64,000 bases of DNA, taken from an uncultured Desulfobulbus sp. (GTDB taxonomy: Bacteria > Desulfobacterota > Desulfobulbia > Desulfobulbales > Desulfobulbaceae). The translations under genes and the position numbers were made by a program. The notes beneath the pieces were generated by a model. It ran no database searches. It was not told where the DNA came from and was given only the letters and a program-made list of their open reading frames with translations. Where the stretch lies: contig NZ_OY762276.1 of the NCBI RefSeq assembly GCF_963665445.1, positions 1,148,001 through 1,212,000 of the forward strand. Direction: 5' to 3'. Shown here one piece after another: positions 24,334 to 33,101 of this stretch. Position 1 is the stretch's first letter. Each line of letters starts with the position of its first letter.

Positions 24334-26454
24334 ATGGAATCCGGGACTTCATTATTTTTCAGCCTTTTCAATAATTTGGCAATATTTGTCGTCCTGGTCA
24401 ACCTCTATGGATTTGTTCGCAAAATTCAATTTGCGCAAACACTCACCCGCCAATTTGTGTTCGGGGTGTTGTTCAGCCTGACAGCCTTGGTGTGCATGCA
24501 GGTGCGTATCGAGGTTTTTGAGGGTGTTTTGGTTGACCAGCGCAATGGGATCATCGTGCTCAGCACCCTGTTCGGTGGTCCTGTTTCCGGTTTGCTCACG
24601 ATGTGTACAGCTGCAGCCTACCGAGTGCATCTTGGTGGTGGAGGTGTAATTGCCGGTGTTTTTGGGATGTTGCTGAGTTTGTTAGCCGGAATGTTGTGGC
24701 GCGGGTGGAGGCGGCAACGGGATTGGCTGTTTTTTCTCCTTGGTGCCACGTTTTCATCGTTTTTGATATTGCCTGGGTTTCTGCTGGTGGGGGATTTTGC
24801 CACCGGCTGGGCCCTCCTGCAAAGGATGGCGCTTCCCTACGGCATTGCCTGCCTGGTGGGCATGCTCTTTGTCGGGTTTCTCATCCAGCGTGAGGAGCAC
24901 CGGCTCCTGGTTGAAGAGCAGCTCAAGGTCTCGGAAAGGAAATACCGCCAGCTCTTTGAGAGTATGGTTGATATCAGCTTTGAGTTTGATAACGAGGGGA
25001 TCATCCAGATCATCTCGCCCTCGGTGATGAACATCCTTGGCTATGCACCGAGTGAGGTTATCGGTACTCCCGTCTATGACTATTACGCCAGCTCCGAAGG
25101 GCGGGAGATCTTTTTGCAAAATTTCGCCCAGAGAACATCGGTTGAAAATTTTCAGGTGCAGATGCTGCACAAAAACGGCGCAAAGGTTTGGTTTTCCGTC
25201 AATGGTCGTCTGTTGATTGACGATCAGGGAAAGCGGGTCGGTCTGCACGGCTTGGCCCGTGACATCTCAACGATCAAGAAGGCCGAGGAAGAGAGGGAGA
25301 TGCTTGAGCAGTCGTTGCTGCAGAGTCGAAAAATGGAGGCCATCGGCACCTTGGCCGGCGGCATCGCCCATGACTTCAACAACATTCTTGGCGGGATCAT
25401 TGGCTATGCGGAAATCATGCAGCGCGAAGTTGCGGCTCAACATACCGATGGGTTCAGGAAATACCTGCGTAACATACTGGTGGCTGCGGAACGGGCACAA
25501 AACCTGATCAAGCAGATCTTGGCCTTCAGCCGGCAGGCGGCGTTGGAGTTGAAGCCGGTGTCGGTGCGGGAGGTGATTGAAGATGTGGTCGTACTCATGC
25601 GGGCAAGCCTCCCGGCGACCATCGCCATCGAAATGCAGCTCAATACCGAGTGTTGCGTCCTTGCCGATAAGGTCCAGATTCATCAGGTCATCATGAATCT
25701 CTGTACCAATGCCGGACATGCCATGAAGGAGGGAGGCGGTACCCTGTCCATCACCTTGGATGAGGGCGTTCTAGAGGAAAAACTCGCCCAGAAAAATGAG
25801 GAATTGGCTCCAGACCCCTATGTCCGTATCCAGGTACGCGATACTGGCAAAGGGATACCGCAGCAGCAGTTGGAACGAATATTCGACCCGTTTTTCACCA
25901 CCAAGAAAAAGGGGGAGGGGACCGGACTCGGCCTTTCCATGGTCCACGGTATCATCTCCGCCATGCAGGGGCATATAACGGTGGAGTCACGGCAGGGGCA
26001 GGGCACCCTCTTCACCATTTACCTGCCGCAAACGAGCGGGGATGCGGCAAAGGAGGTGGAGGAAGGGCCTCTTCCCCGTGGCCATGAGCAGATCGTGTTT
26101 ATCGATGACGATCCTTTCCTCACCAATATTGGTGGGGCCATCCTTGAAGAGCTTGGTTATCGGGTGGTGCTGTTTAACGACAGCCAGGATGCGCTGCAGT
26201 ATATCATGGAGCATCGTGAGGAAGTCGACCTTGTTGTGACCGATATGACCATGCCCAAGATGACGGGGCTGGATCTGGCGGGTTGGCTCCGTGCCAGCCG
26301 GGTGCGGGTTCCTATCCTGCTCTGCACCGGGTACAGCGAAGGCATGACCGAGGAACAACTGCGAGGTGTCAACGTGCAGAAATGTATCGTCAAGCCGATC
26401 AATTCCCAGCTTCTGGCATCCTCCGTCCGTAGTTTGCTTGACAACGTGAATTAA
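24334..26454 (+). CDS. Hybrid histidine kinase with 5TM-LYT sensor, PAS and receiver
   Basis: A 706-residue membrane kinase. Residues 1-185 form a five-TM receptor of the 5TMR-LYT type, with DQRNGIIVLSTLFGGPVSGL and the AAAYRVHLGGGG segment. A PAS domain follows (about 205-315), then HisKA with the phosphoacceptor in GGIAHDFNNILGG, HATPase with DTGKGIP and TTKKKGEGTGLGLSM, and a C-terminal receiver with FIDDDPF and acceptor Asp in VVTDMTMPKMTG. It would sense a membrane-associated or small ligand and relay phosphate through its own receiver to an unlinked partner, as no regulator gene is adjacent. ATG 24334 has no strong RBS; TTG 24319 is possible. Confidence 0.9.
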   Translation: MESGTSLFFSLFNNLAIFVVLVNLYGFVRKIQFAQTLTRQFVFGVLFSLTALVCMQVRIEVFEGVLVDQRNGIIVLSTLFGGPVSGLLTMCTAAAYRVHLGGGGVIAGVFGMLLSLLAGMLWRGWRRQRDWLFFLLGATFSSFLILPGFLLVGDFATGWALLQRMALPYGIACLVGMLFVGFLIQREEHRLLVEEQLKVSERKYRQLFESMVDISFEFDNEGIIQIISPSVMNILGYAPSEVIGTPVYDYYASSEGREIFLQNFAQRTSVENFQVQMLHKNGAKVWFSVNGRLLIDDQGKRVGLHGLARDISTIKKAEEEREMLEQSLLQSRKMEAIGTLAGGIAHDFNNILGGIIGYAEIMQREVAAQHTDGFRKYLRNILVAAERAQNLIKQILAFSRQAALELKPVSVREVIEDVVVLMRASLPATIAIEMQLNTECCVLADKVQIHQVIMNLCTNAGHAMKEGGGTLSITLDEGVLEEKLAQKNEELAPDPYVRIQVRDTGKGIPQQQLERIFDPFFTTKKKGEGTGLGLSMVHGIISAMQGHITVESRQGQGTLFTIYLPQTSGDAAKEVEEGPLPRGHEQIVFIDDDPFLTNIGGAILEELGYRVVLFNDSQDALQYIMEHREEVDLVVTDMTMPKMTGLDLAGWLRASRVRVPILLCTGYSEGMTEEQLRGVNVQKCIVKPINSQLLASSVRSLLDNVN

Positions 26455-26576
26455 GTCATCTGGTGAGACAAGGCCGTCAGTGTATCACTCTTGTTCAGGA
26501 CAGCCTTATCCTCCCTCTTCCAGAGCACTTCGATTGCCGTTGTATTTCGTCTCTCTTTTCCCTCTCTCCTTTGGAT

Positions 26577-27644
26577 ATGAGAAAAAAAATCATAGTGTTT
26601 CTCGTGATGGCTCTTGGTCTGAGTTGGTGGTTGAGACCAACTTCTCATTATAGGGGCGAGGTGAGTGATCATTTCGACGGTTCCCGATTTTTTAATCCGG
26701 GGAAACCCATGAACAAGGGGGTGTTCAAGGTCCTGCAATGGCGTTTGACGAGCAAACGGGAACCCTGGCCTCCCTACCGCGATTTGCCGTTCACCGATCA
26801 TCCTCCCCAGAGGGTGGAGGGGGAGCAACTGCGGGTCAGCTTTGTCGGCCAGGTCACCGTCCTCATTCAGACGCAGGGGCTCAACATCCTCACCGATCCC
26901 ATCTGGTCGGACCGGGCAGGTCCGGTTTCCTGGATCGGTCCCAGGCGGGTCCATCCTCCGGGGATTCGTTTTGAGGATCTGCCCCCCATCGACCTCATAC
27001 TGGTCAGTCACAACCATTACGATCATCTCGATCTGCCCACACTTGAACGGCTCTGCCAGCGTGATCACCCCTTGATTCTCACTCCACTTGGCAACGAAAC
27101 GCTCATCCACGCTTGGGCTCCCGGAGCACGGGTCATGACGCGGGATTGGGGGGCGCAGGTGGTGGTGAATCCACAGCTCACGGTTCATTTCGAGCCCATG
27201 TTCCACTGGTCGGCGCGGACCCCCTTTGATCGCAATAGGGCCCTGTGGGCGGCCTTTGTTCTCGAAATTCCTGGAGGAAACATCTCTTTTGTGGGGGATA
27301 GCGGATTCGGCGGCGGAGAGTATTTCCAGCAGGCACGGGAAAAATTTGGTCGTTTTCGTTTCGCCATTCTGCCGATCGGTTCGTACGATCCGCGCTGGTT
27401 CATGGCCTACGGCCACATGAACCCGGAAGAGGCTCTCCGGGCCTGGGAGATCCTCGGCAAGCCCTTCATGCTGCCGACGCATTATCGCACCTTCCAACTG
27501 GCTGATACCGGGTATGAAAAACCGCTTGTCGATTTGCAGCGAGCGATGGCCGCGGCACAGGTGGCGCCAGGCAGGATTCTGCCGATCATGGCCGGTGAAC
27601 ACTGGTGGGTGGAAAAGGAGCAGAACTTGTTGATCGACAAATGA
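26577..27644 (+). CDS. MBL-fold metallohydrolase (NAPE-PLD/UlaG-like)
   Basis: A 355-residue protein with an N-terminal hydrophobic segment (about residues 5-20) that may be a signal anchor. The metal site is SHNHYDHLD (about residue 144), the HxHxDH motif, with additional ligands in EPMFHWS, FVGDSGFG and LPTHYRTF. The layout fits the family of N-acyl-phosphatidylethanolamine phospholipase D and UlaG-like lactonases, so a phospholipid or lipid-linked substrate at the envelope is plausible but unproven. The frame extends to 26463; ATG 26577 begins the hydrophobic segment and is preferred. It lies 122 bases after the hybrid kinase. Confidence 0.88.
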   Translation: MRKKIIVFLVMALGLSWWLRPTSHYRGEVSDHFDGSRFFNPGKPMNKGVFKVLQWRLTSKREPWPPYRDLPFTDHPPQRVEGEQLRVSFVGQVTVLIQTQGLNILTDPIWSDRAGPVSWIGPRRVHPPGIRFEDLPPIDLILVSHNHYDHLDLPTLERLCQRDHPLILTPLGNETLIHAWAPGARVMTRDWGAQVVVNPQLTVHFEPMFHWSARTPFDRNRALWAAFVLEIPGGNISFVGDSGFGGGEYFQQAREKFGRFRFAILPIGSYDPRWFMAYGHMNPEEALRAWEILGKPFMLPTHYRTFQLADTGYEKPLVDLQRAMAAAQVAPGRILPIMAGEHWWVEKEQNLLIDK

Positions 27645-27659
27645 TGAGTCTTTAAGAAA

Positions 27660-27701
27660 AACGGTATTCCTCCTGCGTACATTTGCAGGAGGAATACCGT
27701 T
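27660..27701 (-). terminator. Rho-independent terminator of nhaD
   Basis: A perfect 15-base stem (CGGTATTCCTCCTGC / GCAGGAGGAATACCG) with an 8-base loop, followed on the minus strand by TTTTTCTTAAA. It starts about ten bases after the nhaD stop codon and may also stop the converging MBL gene. Confidence 0.9.
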
Positions 27702-27709
27702 ACATCTCG

Positions 27710-28996
27710 TCAATGGAGCAGCTTATACTGGAGAATATAGGCAAAGATACCGGCAAAGTACCCGATTGCGGCGAGCAAGCCGATTTTTTTTGCATACCAG
27801 AAGAAGTGGATTTTTTCCAGACCCATGGCTGCCACTCCTGCAGCGGAACCGATGATGAGAATGGAACCACCTGTTCCGGCACAGTAGGCCATGAACTCCC
27901 ACAGAAAACTGTCGGTGGGATAGGTGGCCATGTCATACATCCCCATGGAGGCTGCCACCAGGGGCACGTTATCGACCACAGCACTGGCCAGTCCAATCAG
28001 GGTGACAATGATATCCTCGCGGCCAACGGTCTGCGTCAGCCACTGGGCGAGATTGCCGAGAATATGGGTGTGCTCCAGGGTGGCCACTGCCAAAAGGATG
28101 CCGATGAAAAAGACGATGCAACTCATGTCAATCCGTCGTAAGGCACTGACCAGGCTGAGGTGTTCTTTGAATTCATCGTCCTCCTTGCCCCGGTGCAAGA
28201 GTTCGCCCACCAGCCAGAGGATGCCGAGGCCGAAGAGGATGCCCATGAACGGGGGCAGGTGAGTGATTGATTTGAAGATCGGCACAGCCACGAGGGTGCC
28301 AATACCCATGCAGAACATAAAGTTCTGTTCAAACGGAGTTGTTTCATAACCTTCGCGGCGTTCGACAAAGGTGGGAGCGATCACCTTACGGCCACGGAGA
28401 GCAATGGCGGTGATGGTCAAGGGAACGATCAGGCAGACCAGGGAGGGGAAGAGCACACCTTTCATGATATTGAGCGTGGTGATCTGGCCGCCGATCCACA
28501 GCATGGTGGTGGTGACGTCGCCAATTGGCGTCCAGGCGCCGCCGGCATTGGCGGCGATGACGATGATGCCGGCAAAAAACAGCCGGTCCTCGTGACGATC
28601 CAGCAGCTTCTTCATCAAGGAAATCATGACGATGGTGGTGGTGAGATTGTCAAGAATGGAACTGAGGAAGAAGGCGACGAATCCGACCAGCCACAGCAGG
28701 GCGCTCAGGCTGGTCGTCTTGATCCTGCTGGTGATGACGTAAAAACCGTTATGGGCATCGACCACCTCGACAATGGTCATTGCGCCCATGAGGAAAAAGA
28801 CGATCTGTGCGGTCTCGGCCAGAGATTCGTGCAGGTTGTGGACAGCGACATGAAAATCGCCCCCGGCCAAGGCGTAGATGGTCCAGAGCAGGCCCGCGGC
28901 CATGAGTGCCGAGGCTGATTTGTTGACCCGAAGCGGGTGTTCAAGTGCGATGGCCGCGTACGCCAAGGCAAAGATGGATACCAGTGCGGTGGACAT
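27710..28996 (-). CDS. nhaD: Na+/H+ antiporter, NhaD family
   Basis: A 428-residue inner-membrane protein with about twelve transmembrane segments. Family signatures include FFLSSILDNLTTTIVMISL and NAGGAWTPIGDVTTTMLWI, with the conserved polar residues in membrane segments (Asp, Thr, Asn) needed for ion exchange. A second half signature is ASAVVDNVPLVAASMGMYD. NhaD exports Na+ (or Li+) in exchange for protons and is widespread in marine and alkaline-environment bacteria. It lies 243 bases downstream of a DASS transporter gene on the same strand with an intervening hairpin, so Na+ entering through the DASS symporter could be pumped out by NhaD. Confidence 0.93.
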   Translation of the reverse strand: MSTALVSIFALAYAAIALEHPLRVNKSASALMAAGLLWTIYALAGGDFHVAVHNLHESLAETAQIVFFLMGAMTIVEVVDAHNGFYVITSRIKTTSLSALLWLVGFVAFFLSSILDNLTTTIVMISLMKKLLDRHEDRLFFAGIIVIAANAGGAWTPIGDVTTTMLWIGGQITTLNIMKGVLFPSLVCLIVPLTITAIALRGRKVIAPTFVERREGYETTPFEQNFMFCMGIGTLVAVPIFKSITHLPPFMGILFGLGILWLVGELLHRGKEDDEFKEHLSLVSALRRIDMSCIVFFIGILLAVATLEHTHILGNLAQWLTQTVGREDIIVTLIGLASAVVDNVPLVAASMGMYDMATYPTDSFLWEFMAYCAGTGGSILIIGSAAGVAAMGLEKIHFFWYAKKIGLLAAIGYFAGIFAYILQYKLLH

Positions 28997-29157
28997 TGTG
29001 ACTCCTTTTGTGGATCAAAAAAATGGGATAGATATACTGCGGGCAACGAACATACGCCGCATGGATAGGATGTCCAGGTGTTTTTTTTGGGGAAAACAAT
29101 AAGCGCCTGGATACAAATTATAATTTTTTTTGAAAAATTAATTATCCTCCTGTCGAT

Positions 29158-29191
29158 CGCCCCTTTTCAATGCAAAGTTTGAAAAAGGGCG
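29158..29191 (-). terminator. Stem-loop after the DASS transporter gene
   Basis: CGCCCCTTTTCAA pairs with TTTGAAAAAGGGCG with one mismatch across a short loop, about 50 bases after the DASS stop codon. No U-tract follows, so it may be a weak terminator or an mRNA 3' stabiliser between the DASS and nhaD genes. Confidence 0.45.
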
Positions 29192-29239
29192 GTTCGTTGT
29201 ATGCCCTGTCTTGCCCTTTACCGAAGGGTCGAATTCAGC

Positions 29240-30727
29240 TTATTTGGGAGCGACAAAGACCTCCATGCCCATCATCGGCCAGATGAAGGCGACAAAGACC
29301 CAGAGGACAACCATCAAGAGGATACTGGCCATGATGCCGAATTTGAGGAACTCGCCCGTGGTGAACTGTTTGGAATTATAGGCGATCGCATTGGGGGCGG
29401 CACCGATCAGAAGGATGAAGGGCATACCCGCTGTTGCAAGGGCGGAAAAGAGGATGACCTCGCCGGCCACGCCCAGGTAGGGGGCAATGACCAGGGCAAC
29501 CGGGAGGGAGATGGCAATTGCGGCAACGTTCATGATGAAGTTGGTCATGACCAGGACAAAGAACGACATACCGAGAATGAACACCACTGCCGGAGCCTTT
29601 TGAAAGAGGACCAGCCAGTTGACGGCCAACCATTTGGCTGCTCCGGTCTGCCAGAGGCAGAAGCCGATGGACATCGCGCCGGCAAAGAGCAGCACGATAT
29701 TCCAGGGAATATCTTCCAGATCCTCGAGATTGAGGATATTGCAGACGAAGAAGAGGATGGTGGAGCAGAGCAGGATACCGGTCTTGTCCAGACCTTTCAA
29801 CGCAGGCACAAAACTCTTCAAGGCGATGATCAGTACCGCGGAGAAGATAATCAGCGCAGCCAGTTTTTCATTGCGGGTCATGCCACCCAGCTCCTTGTAC
29901 ATGCGAGTGGCCTTTTCCTTGAGTCCTGGAATACGGTCTTTTTCCGGTTTGCAGAAGATCATGAAAAATCCCCAGAGAAGGAAAACCATGATCCAGCCAA
30001 GCGGCGCCATGTAATAGCTCAGGGTGCCAAAGCTGATATCCACATGCATCATGTCCTTGTAAAAAGCCAGGGCCACCGCGCCACGGGCCGCACCTAAAAG
30101 GGTGATGATTGATCCGGCTCCGGCCACATAGGCCATGCCGATGAAGAGGCACTTCCCGAAGTTGGTGGGTTTGGTCTCGGTGGTGTACATTGAATAGATG
30201 GCCATCAAGAGCGGAAACATGGTGGCGGCGACGGCGGTGTGGGCCATGACATGGGTCAGGGCCACGGTCATGATGAAGCAGCCGAGCATGATCATCGAGG
30301 TCTTCTCGCCGATGATGGAGAGCATCTTGTAGGCGATGCGGCGGGTGAGACCCGTCTTGGTAAAGACCATACCAATGACCACCGAGCCAAAGATGAACAG
30401 GACCGAAGGGTCCATGAAATCTTTAAAGGCCTCGGCGGGCTTGCGGATGAGAAACAGGGCCTGAAGCGCGCCGATCAGAAGGCTGGTGACGCCGATGGGC
30501 ACGACTTCGAAGATCCACCAGGTGGCGGCTACGGCAAAGACAGCAAGGGCACCCTTGGCCTGCTTGCTGAGAATAAAATGTTCACCTTTGGGGTCGATTG
30601 CGTCCGGCCAGGCCGGGCAGTAGTAAATAAGGGCGAAGAGGCCGAGGCCAAGCAGGATGAAGGCCAGTCGCTTCCAGTCAAAGGGGGCCTTGGTCTCAGG
30701 AAGTTCTTTCACGATTGCAGCGGACAT
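29240..30727 (-). CDS. SLC13/DASS family anion:sodium symporter
   Basis: A 495-residue inner-membrane protein with about twelve to fourteen segments. DASS features are visible in both halves: ALTHVMAHTAVAATMFPLL, the GAGSIITLLGAARGAVAL loop (in place of the SNT motif of the first hairpin), and FVLVMTNFIMNVAAIAISLPVAL with PFILLIGAAPNAIAYNS in the second. Members take up C4-dicarboxylates, citrate or sulfate with Na+. In a presumed sulfate reducer, either sulfate or dicarboxylate is reasonable; sequence alone does not decide. It forms an operon with the CBS and response-regulator genes (33- and 31-base gaps), implying regulated transport. Confidence 0.88.
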   Translation of the reverse strand: MSAAIVKELPETKAPFDWKRLAFILLGLGLFALIYYCPAWPDAIDPKGEHFILSKQAKGALAVFAVAATWWIFEVVPIGVTSLLIGALQALFLIRKPAEAFKDFMDPSVLFIFGSVVIGMVFTKTGLTRRIAYKMLSIIGEKTSMIMLGCFIMTVALTHVMAHTAVAATMFPLLMAIYSMYTTETKPTNFGKCLFIGMAYVAGAGSIITLLGAARGAVALAFYKDMMHVDISFGTLSYYMAPLGWIMVFLLWGFFMIFCKPEKDRIPGLKEKATRMYKELGGMTRNEKLAALIIFSAVLIIALKSFVPALKGLDKTGILLCSTILFFVCNILNLEDLEDIPWNIVLLFAGAMSIGFCLWQTGAAKWLAVNWLVLFQKAPAVVFILGMSFFVLVMTNFIMNVAAIAISLPVALVIAPYLGVAGEVILFSALATAGMPFILLIGAAPNAIAYNSKQFTTGEFLKFGIMASILLMVVLWVFVAFIWPMMGMEVFVAPK

Positions 30728-30760
30728 GTTGGTTCCTTGAATGTATGGGGAGACGTTTCG

Positions 30761-31285
30761 TTAGAGGGAACAGGCGCCGGCAAGGGTTTTGAAGAGGTCG
30801 ATCAGGCGGATGACACCGATCAGAGCCCCATCTTCAACGACCGGAAGGCTGTTTTCGTTTTCTTCCATCAGTATTTCAACCGCATGCAGCGGATGAAGAT
30901 CAGCTTTGAGCGATTTCTTCGGCAGGGAAATGAACTGGCTAACCGGCAAGTTTCCCTGGAGTTTGCACTGACTTTGAAAGCTGTCTTCAAGGAGGATGGC
31001 CAGGTCGGTGAACTTTTCTTTTTTTCCGGCAAAGATTTCCTTCTGCTGACCATCGAACAGGCTGGGAAAATAACAGATCAGAATGGAGCGCATGGTGAGA
31101 TGGCCGACATACTCATCCTGATCGTTGATGATGAGCAGCTCGTCATAGAGCAAGTTGCTCTCACCACTTATCGTGCATGAAAAAAGTTGGCCCACAGCCT
31201 CGTGAATCGATGAGGCACTGTTGAGATGGGGAAACTGTTCCAGGGGAATAACGAGTTCTTTTATTGTTGGCATTGAGGTGTGCAT
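30761..31285 (-). CDS. CBS-domain pair protein
   Basis: A 174-residue soluble protein containing two CBS motifs (about residues 15-75 and 105-170), the second with LHPLHAVEILMEENENSLPVVEDGALIGVIRLIDLF, the typical strand-turn of a CBS unit. CBS pairs bind adenosine nucleotides and regulate transporters or enzymes. It lies between a response regulator and a DASS transporter in one operon, so it is a good candidate for nucleotide- or energy-dependent control of that transporter. No DNA-binding or catalytic domain is attached. Confidence 0.85.
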   Translation of the reverse strand: MHTSMPTIKELVIPLEQFPHLNSASSIHEAVGQLFSCTISGESNLLYDELLIINDQDEYVGHLTMRSILICYFPSLFDGQQKEIFAGKKEKFTDLAILLEDSFQSQCKLQGNLPVSQFISLPKKSLKADLHPLHAVEILMEENENSLPVVEDGALIGVIRLIDLFKTLAGACSL

Positions 31286-31316
31286 GCCGTTCTCCTTTGC
31301 TTTGTGAAGAGGTCTG

Positions 31317-31757
31317 TTACCAACCCTTGCTTTTGAGGATTTTGCGCAACTCTTCCTGTGACTTTTGCTGTAAAAACAGCATCTTTTTGTTTTTGGCCTC
31401 GCCGATCTTCTGCATCAGCTCTGAGAGTTCCACAGGCTTTTGCAGGAAATCCCCGGCGCCAAGCTTCATTGCCTCCACTCCGCTGCGAATCGAGGCCTGG
31501 CCTGTGAGCATGATAATCTCCGCATTGGGATTGTCTGCCTTGAGCCGCTTGAGTGTTTCCAGGCCGTCTATGCCTGGCATTGACAGGTCAACGACAATAG
31601 CGTCGTAATCCTCATCCTGAGCTATAACCACCGCCTGCTCGCCGCTGGTGACGGAATTGACTTTAAGCCCCCGCATTTCCAGTCGATTTGACAGCGTCTC
31701 AAGGAAATCCTGCTCGTCATCAACCAGCAAGACCTTGGCTTCCAACTGATTCTCCAT
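31317..31757 (-). CDS. Single-domain response regulator
   Basis: A 146-residue CheY-like receiver with a short helical, Lys/Gln-rich C-terminal extension (about residues 120-146). The acidic pair is VDDEQDF (Asp13, Asp14), the phosphoacceptor Asp57 is in IVVDLSMPGIDG, the switch Thr is in IIMLTGQ and the Lys is in FLQKPVE. No output domain is present. As first gene of the RR-CBS-DASS operon it probably acts by protein contact, on the CBS protein or transporter; the cognate kinase is not in the window nearby. The operon promoter is not recognisable by eye in the AT-rich upstream region. Confidence 0.9.
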   Translation of the reverse strand: MENQLEAKVLLVDDEQDFLETLSNRLEMRGLKVNSVTSGEQAVVIAQDEDYDAIVVDLSMPGIDGLETLKRLKADNPNAEIIMLTGQASIRSGVEAMKLGAGDFLQKPVELSELMQKIGEAKNKKMLFLQQKSQEELRKILKSKGW

Positions 31758-31780
31758 AGTGTGCTCCCGAAATGGAATTG

Positions 31781-31879
31781 TGAAAGCTTCGTAAATAGTC
31801 AGAATTTAAAATTAAAATCCTAAAATCAGTAAGTTACGAAGCTTGAAACGTCATTCTCGTGGCTTTTGACGAGACTGAC
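31781..31879 (-). repeat. Dispersed repeat, copy C
   Basis: Read on the minus strand: a hairpin GTCAGTCTCGT / ACGAGAATGAC, then AGCTTCGTAACTTACTGATT, an AT-rich block, and TTTACGAAGCTTTCA at the end. It aligns well with copy A in the hairpin and the GCTTCG block. It lies just upstream of the response regulator operon. Confidence 0.65.
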
Positions 31880-32129
31880 AAATGTTTCCTTGATGCCTCT
31901 TGAAAACGTATCGATACCATGTGGTCCTGGCACGTTGTCTTGAAGCAAAGTTTCTGGCGAGAATGAGCATGGCGCATGCCAACTCATTAATTATTTTTTA
32001 ATGGGAAATTGCCGCTAAATATGAATTTTAAAATTATAATTAGGGCAAAGATATGGGGGTAGGTTCGATTTGTTTCAAATCGACCGGGGAGGATGAAACG
32101 AAATGTTTCGTTTTGTTCCGGCGGTGGGA
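31880..32129. other. AT-rich intergenic region with two short hairpins
   Basis: No gene. TCGATTTG-TTT-CAAATCGA (about 32067-32085) and AAACGAAA-TG-TTTCGTTT (about 32096-32113) are short perfect inverted repeats downstream of the RHH-like gene. They may form its transcript 3' end, although neither has a U-tract. Confidence 0.4.
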
Positions 32130-32630
32130 TTATTCCGCGTCGAGATTTGGGTTGAGGAGGAACATCTCGCGGGTATTGACCTGATCTTGGCGACGGTGCT
32201 GGGAAAGTTGCAAGCGGATTTCAAGGAGGGTTTCCAGGTCGCTTTTATGCTCCTCAGGCAGGGTCTCGATCAAGTCGAGCAGGGCCACCTCAAGTGACGT
32301 CATGGGGGTGCCTGTGGGAACGGTCAACAGGTAGCGGGAAGGGGTGATTTCAACCAGGTGGAGCCAGGGGATGCTTTCCAGGCTTCGGCAGGGGCCGATG
32401 GCGAGAACTGCGGCGTCTTCGGAGATGTTGATCAACTCGACGTTGTTTTCCGCCTCAGAGCCGAGGGAGAGGACTGTCTCCACGCATTTGACGATCGCCT
32501 TGGCGCGATCTTTGTCGATATCTTCGAGGTTTTGCAGAATCCGCTTGGGCAGAGTGAGGGTGATGGAGGTACTCGGCTCCTGGAATTTAGGAGGCCGTCC
32601 TGAACCTGCACGGATTTTTTTCTTGGGCAT
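32130..32630 (-). CDS. Predicted ribbon-helix-helix-like protein of unknown function
   Basis: A 166-residue protein. The basic N-terminus KKKIRAGSGRPPKF is followed by a strand-helix-helix stretch (STSITLTLPKRILQNLEDIDKDRAKAIVKCVE), compatible with a ribbon-helix-helix DNA-binding domain. The remainder (about 60-166) is a soluble alpha/beta region with IPWLHLVEITPSRYLLTVP, which I do not recognise; this layout recalls small uncharacterised regulators. ATG 32630 is chosen because an AGGAA-like RBS precedes it and the longer frame to 32810 looks non-coding. No neighbour is linked, so it stands alone. Confidence 0.6.
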   Translation of the reverse strand: MPKKKIRAGSGRPPKFQEPSTSITLTLPKRILQNLEDIDKDRAKAIVKCVETVLSLGSEAENNVELINISEDAAVLAIGPCRSLESIPWLHLVEITPSRYLLTVPTGTPMTSLEVALLDLIETLPEEHKSDLETLLEIRLQLSQHRRQDQVNTREMFLLNPNLDAE

Positions 32631-33101
32631 TGATGAGTGGTTCCTGTTGATGTTCTGTCCTGGGACGTTCGTTGGGCTGCACAGCGTTACGTTGTTTTCT
32701 TTGGGATAAGTCTTCCTGAAATTTTTTGACTGCATCCATGGGCGGCGGGGGCGCGGGAAAAATAACAAAAATCTTCGATTTCCCTGCCGCTGTCGTTGAT
32801 TCCAGGGCAATATTGGTCAGCCTCCTTGCGTGCACAGCTTGGCAGAGAGAAGGTGAATATTGCTTTTTCCCTGCCATTTCATAGCATAAGCGTCCTTTGT
32901 ATAAAAGAATGGATGTGGTAGCGTCAAACACTTATAGTGCAAAAGTGGTATTTTCTCAAAAAAAATGCGAGAAATTATGCTTTTTTTCTGTGAAATAGTC
33001 AAAAAAGTCTGTTCAAGATCAAGGTGTTGCCAACCGACACCCCAGATCAATGCAGCGGTGGTGGTGATTTTTTGTGCGGCAGCCGTTGACGGCAAGACGG
33101 T
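32631..33101. other. Intergenic region with candidate promoter
   Basis: About 470 bases with short open frames that look non-coding. The only recognisable element is a promoter-like sequence on the minus strand (separate entry), followed by a leader of about 260 bases before the RHH-like gene. Confidence 0.45.
32898..32927 (-). promoter_or_regulatory. Candidate sigma-70 promoter for the RHH-like gene
   Basis: On the minus strand TTGACG (32927-32922) and TATACA (32903-32898) are separated by 18 bases. Good match to consensus; it would give an unusually long 5' leader. Confidence 0.5.

Noticed and set aside
31927..31945. TGGCACG-like element that could be a sigma-54 promoter
   Set aside because: The TTG is one base too far and is followed by A instead of C, so the GC core is missing.
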